From: Promicromonospora iranensis
Lineage (GTDB): Bacteria; Actinomycetota; Actinomycetes; Actinomycetales; Cellulomonadaceae
Length of the DNA: 64,000 nucleotides
Assembly: GCF_028994775.1 (NCBI RefSeq)
Contig: NZ_JAJQMN010000001.1
Span: 434,001-498,000 of the forward strand
Reading direction: 5' to 3'
Of this stretch, positions 60,083 to 64,000 are shown piece by piece (within the stretch, counting starts at the first letter, position 1; the number at the start of each line of letters is the position of its first letter). Below the pieces are notes generated by a model that was not told the DNA's origin, made no database searches, and saw only the letters and a program-made list of their open reading frames with translations. The translations under genes and the position numbers were made by a program.

Positions 60083-60328
60083 GGCGACAGCGTAGACGAG
60101 GTCACCGACAACCTCGGTGAGGCGCTCCCTGCGGACCGCATGCTGGGCGCCCGTGACGGGGGTGTGAGAGCGGCGTGAGGGACCAGGATTCACCCCATGA
60201 CGGAAATTACCCTTTCAGCGCAATTGGGGGCGGAAGGGGCCCGACACTGTGAGCCACGCCGCTATGCTCGCAGCGAACCGGCCACCCGGGCTGGCATGAA
60301 CCGCGCGAGCGAATGGTTGGATGGAGAT

Positions 60329-60535
60329 GTGACGACCTTGACGACCGAACCGCTCACCGCCCTCGACCGCTGCGACCGCTGCGGCGCGCAGGCCTATGTG
60401 CGCGTCGTTCTGCCCGTGGGCGAGCTGCTCTTCTGCGGCCACCACGCCCGCGCACACGCGTCCGCCTATGCGGACGTCGCCACCCATGTCCAGGACGAGA
60501 CCGACCGGCTCCACGCGGAGCACGGCCAGGCCTGA
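60329..60535 (+). CDS. DUF7455 domain protein with CxxC motif
   Basis: 68 residues from a GTG at 60329 (GGAG just upstream, short spacing); an ATG at 60296 in the same frame is a possible longer start. The sequence LTALDRCDRCGAQAYVRVVLPVGELLFCGHHARAH carries a CxxC pair and a later C-x-x-H, which suggests a small zinc-binding protein. This family is conserved next to the principal sigma factor in actinobacteria. Its role is unknown. A very stable hairpin follows. Confidence 0.85.
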   Translation: MTTLTTEPLTALDRCDRCGAQAYVRVVLPVGELLFCGHHARAHASAYADVATHVQDETDRLHAEHGQA

Positions 60536-60572
60536 GACCAGGCCGGACACCCACCGGACCTCTGAGAACGAA

Positions 60573-60612
60573 GACGGCGGTGAGTCACCTTGTGAGGTGA
60601 CTCACCGCCGTC
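60573..60612. terminator. Intrinsic terminator after the DUF7455 gene
   Basis: Perfect 18-base inverted repeat at 60573-60590 and 60595-60612 with a 4-base loop. Confidence 0.88.
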
Positions 60613-60735
60613 GCCATGCCCGGACGCGGTTCAGCCCGCCGCGAGCTCCGCGACCTCGGCGACTGCGCCTGCATGCCGGTGAACATGCCCGGTGAACGCG
60701 ACCGGTGAACGTGCCCGGCACGCGCCGCGCACGAC

Positions 60736-60780
60736 GACGCCGGGCGGGTGACTTCCGAAGAAGTTCACCCGCCCGGCGTC
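60736..60780. terminator. Intrinsic terminator after rpoD
   Basis: 16-base arms at 60736-60751 and 60765-60780, extended by an inner CTTC/GAAG pairing, lying about 70 bases after the rpoD stop on the minus strand. Confidence 0.8.
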
Positions 60781-60848
60781 AGTGTCGTCGGCCGGCCGGT
60801 GGCACGTGCGGCCACCGGCTCATGCACCGCTCAGTCCTCGAGCACCAC

Positions 60849-62531
<1,683 letters not shown>

Positions 62532-62942
62532 TCGAGGGGGCGGTGTACCGCCGGCGGGGCCTTCACTGGACCTTCTTCTTCCGCCGACGAACAGTTATAT
62601 TGTACCGTCGACATCCCTGTACGCCGCGACGAACGTGGCGATATGGGCAAAGTCAGTGCGAAGTCACGTCGGGCGGGGCAGCCCCGCGGATGTATCTGAT
62701 TTCGCGTGCCAAGAGTCAACGAACGGGACCGCCCGACCATTCCCGGCTCCGCGGACGCGCCCTGGACCAGGCTTTCGACCGGGTACGGGACCGGGCTCTG
62801 GACCGGACCGTGCACACGGCGGAGCCACGCAGACGCAGCTCACGCGGGCACGACTACCAGGCAGAACTGCTGGGCAGAACTACTGGGCAGTGCACCGGGG
62901 CCCGGCCACGCGACAGAGCGCGTCAGAGGGCGACAGGGCGCT
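62532..62942. other. Gene-free spacer upstream of rpoD
   Basis: 411 bases without a supported gene between the rpoD start and the universal stress protein stop. It contains the AT-rich stretch around 62589-62604 with a likely rpoD -10 element, short GC-rich inverted repeats (for example CGGGGCAGCCCCG near 62674), and a 13-base repeat (GGGCAGAACTACT-like) around 62868-62898 just after the stress-protein gene. Confidence 0.6.
62599..62604 (-). promoter_or_regulatory. Candidate -10 element of the rpoD promoter
   Basis: TACAAT on the minus strand inside the only AT-rich run of the spacer, 68 bases before the rpoD ATG. No good -35 element was found at the expected distance. Confidence 0.4.
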
Positions 62943-63308
62943 TCAGACCTTCACGGCCAGCACCGGGCACGGTGCCTCGACGAGAATCCGCTGCGCGCCC
63001 GCGCCCAGGATGAGCTTGCCGACGGGGCTGCGCTTACGCAGGCCGATCACGATGAGCTCGGCACCGGTGCTCGTTGCGGTGCGGATCAGGTCCTCGGCGA
63101 GGTCGCCGGTGCCGTGCTCCACCCGAACGTCGACCTCGCCGGCGAGCCTGCGGACGAGCTCGTCGGCCTCGGCCCGGCACTCGTCCTCCGGGCGCTTGCC
63201 GTTGGTGACGACGACCAGCGGGACGTTGCGCTCCCGGGCCTCGGAAACTGCGGAACTGAGAGCCTCTTGGCCTTCGGGCGTGGCGAGTTGGCCGACGACG
63301 ATCGTCAT
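62943..63308 (-). CDS. Universal stress protein (UspA family)
   Basis: 121 residues from the ATG at 63308; in-frame upstream codons to 63443 lie within the neighbouring gene's region and were rejected. Single Usp domain: TIVVGQLATPEGQEALSSAV at the start, LVVVTNGKRPEDE, and the nucleotide-loop-like end TGAELIVIGLRKRSPVGKLILGAGAQRILVEAPCPVLAVKV. The G-x-x-G...G pattern suggests ATP binding. It probably supports survival under stress. A TAGCGT element eight bases before the ATG hints at a leaderless mRNA. Confidence 0.9.
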   Translation of the reverse strand: MTIVVGQLATPEGQEALSSAVSEARERNVPLVVVTNGKRPEDECRAEADELVRRLAGEVDVRVEHGTGDLAEDLIRTATSTGAELIVIGLRKRSPVGKLILGAGAQRILVEAPCPVLAVKV

Positions 63309-63316
63309 GTCCACCG

Positions 63317-63322
63317 ACGCTA
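63317..63322 (-). promoter_or_regulatory. Possible -10 element of a leaderless usp transcript
   Basis: TAGCGT on the minus strand, eight bases before the ATG at 63308, with no ribosome binding site visible between them. Confidence 0.3.
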
Positions 63323-63348
63323 CCGCACGTGGCGGCCCCGTCAGTGCC

Positions 63349-64000
63349 TCACACGGCGGCAGCCTCCTCCGATTCGGCCTCGCCGCGGAACGAGCCCTGC
63401 TCGCGGCGGACCCAGCCCGGCGGGACTCCCCCGACGATCGCACCGCGCAGCAGCAGCGCGAGCCGGTAGTCCGGGTCCACGCCGAGCGCGTCGGACACCC
63501 GCTCGGTCGCCAGCCCGCCGTCGCCGTGCCACCACGCGACGAGCGCCAGCAGCAGGTATGCAGGCGCCCGCCGGTTCCGCGGCACGTGCGTGACCACCGC
63601 CTCCAGGACCTGGCGTGCCGCCTGCGTGATGGCCTCGTCCGGCGGGACGCCCTGCTCCGGGTCGACGATCCGGGCCAGCACCGCCCCCGTCGCCATGTCC
63701 GTGTCGCCGTCCACCTGCCGCTGCGCGGTCCGCAGCGCCGTCTCCTCGGTGCCCGGCGCCAGGCTCAGCAGCACGGCATCCCGCACGGGCGTGTCCGCCA
63801 GCGCCGCGCCGATCTTGCCGAGGTCGACCGGCGACAGCGACATGGGCTGCCCGGGCGCGGTGCCGGCCACCTGACGCACCGCGGAACGCCACAGGCCTAG
63901 GCTCTCGGCACCCCACTCCCCCAGCGCCCGCTCCGCGCGGAGGGCCTGCGCCTCGATCGCTCGCGAGCCGAAGGCAGCACCCGGACGCCGCTCGGGGCGC
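63349..64000 (-). CDS. DUF4192 domain-containing protein (N-terminus beyond window)
   Basis: The reverse frame is open from the stop at 63349 to the right edge, so the 5' end is missing. The readable part contains ALGEWGAESLGLWRSAV, then PMSLSPVDLGKIGAALADTPVRDAVLLSLAPG, and ends with a helical repeat-like segment (PAYLLLALVAWWHGDGGLATERVSDALGVDPDYRLALLLRGAIVGG). The GxPVRDAVLL and AWWHGDGxLA blocks are marks of DUF4192, an actinobacterial family of unknown function. An internal GTG at 63879 would give a 176-residue protein but ignores conserved sequence upstream of it. Confidence 0.88.
   Translation of the reverse strand, partial: RPERRPGAAFGSRAIEAQALRAERALGEWGAESLGLWRSAVRQVAGTAPGQPMSLSPVDLGKIGAALADTPVRDAVLLSLAPGTEETALRTAQRQVDGDTDMATGAVLARIVDPEQGVPPDEAITQAARQVLEAVVTHVPRNRRAPAYLLLALVAWWHGDGGLATERVSDALGVDPDYRLALLLRGAIVGGVPPGWVRREQGSFRGEAESEEAAAV

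Noticed and set aside
58073-60178. 701-residue plus-strand open frame
   Set aside because: Antisense to parE, which has complete ATPase and TOPRIM motifs.
60296-60328. Longer ATG start for the DUF7455 gene
   Set aside because: The extra 11 residues (MNRASEWLDGD) are not typical of the family, which begins shortly before the LTALDRCDRCGAQ block; kept as an alternative only.

Overview
This is a very GC-rich window with dense, ATGA-overlapping operons, CebR/LacI-type sugar regulation, a GH6 cellulase, an actinobacterial principal sigma factor and ParE, and a WXG100/FtsK-type secretion locus. The best inference is a cellulolytic member of the Micrococcales, probably near Promicromonosporaceae/Cellulomonadaceae. 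The genus assignment is inferred from gene content only. No rRNA, tRNA, CRISPR array or complete insertion sequence was seen.

Left part (1-12.9 kb): the 5' two thirds or more of a very large secreted surface protein with DUF11-like repeats runs off the left edge. It is followed by a DUF6069-like membrane protein, a tightly coupled arylsulfatase / formylglycine-generating enzyme / HAD-phosphatase operon, a membrane protein, a PutP-type Na+/proline symporter and a class I glutamine amidotransferase.

Middle-left (12.9-24.3 kb): an AraC regulator is divergent from an AhpD-like carboxymuconolactone decarboxylase protein. Next comes a nine-gene Asp23/Gls24 envelope-stress cluster that includes an ECF sigma factor and a CsbD-like protein. 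An APH(6)-type kinase, a secreted GH6 cellulase preceded by a CebR-like operator, a LacI regulator and a POT peptide transporter follow.

Middle (24.4-42.2 kb): an ABC exporter is fused by overlaps to a two-component system. Then come a cytochrome b561-like protein, a GH13 trehalose-synthase-like enzyme paired with a TIGR03885-type flavin oxidoreductase, a lipase maturation factor-like protein, and a sugar locus. The sugar locus contains a LacI regulator, twin palindromic operators, a Gfo/Idh/MocA dehydrogenase, LplB/LplC-type permeases, a Tat-type lipoprotein binding protein and a convergent intracellular GH43. A DUF2200 gene is separated from GH43 by a large nested palindrome.

Right part (42.2-64 kb): a coiled-coil protein; an eight-gene type VII secretion locus transcribed leftward from two WXG100-type proteins through a large putative substrate and two unknown proteins to two LysM/transmembrane paralogues (one with a discoidin domain) and an EssC/EccC-like ATPase; a secretory lipase; a DUF6580/DUF4430 pair that looks like an uptake module; and a housekeeping block (parE, DUF7455, rpoD, a universal stress protein and a truncated DUF4192 gene).

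Two things stand out across the window. The T7SS locus encodes no recognisable EccB/D/E, MycP, EsaA or EssB, and instead carries LysM/discoidin membrane proteins. Short 14-19 bp tandem arrays repeatedly straddle the stop codons of genes (14.6, 22.6, 28.5 and 54.5 kb) or sit in frame at N-termini.
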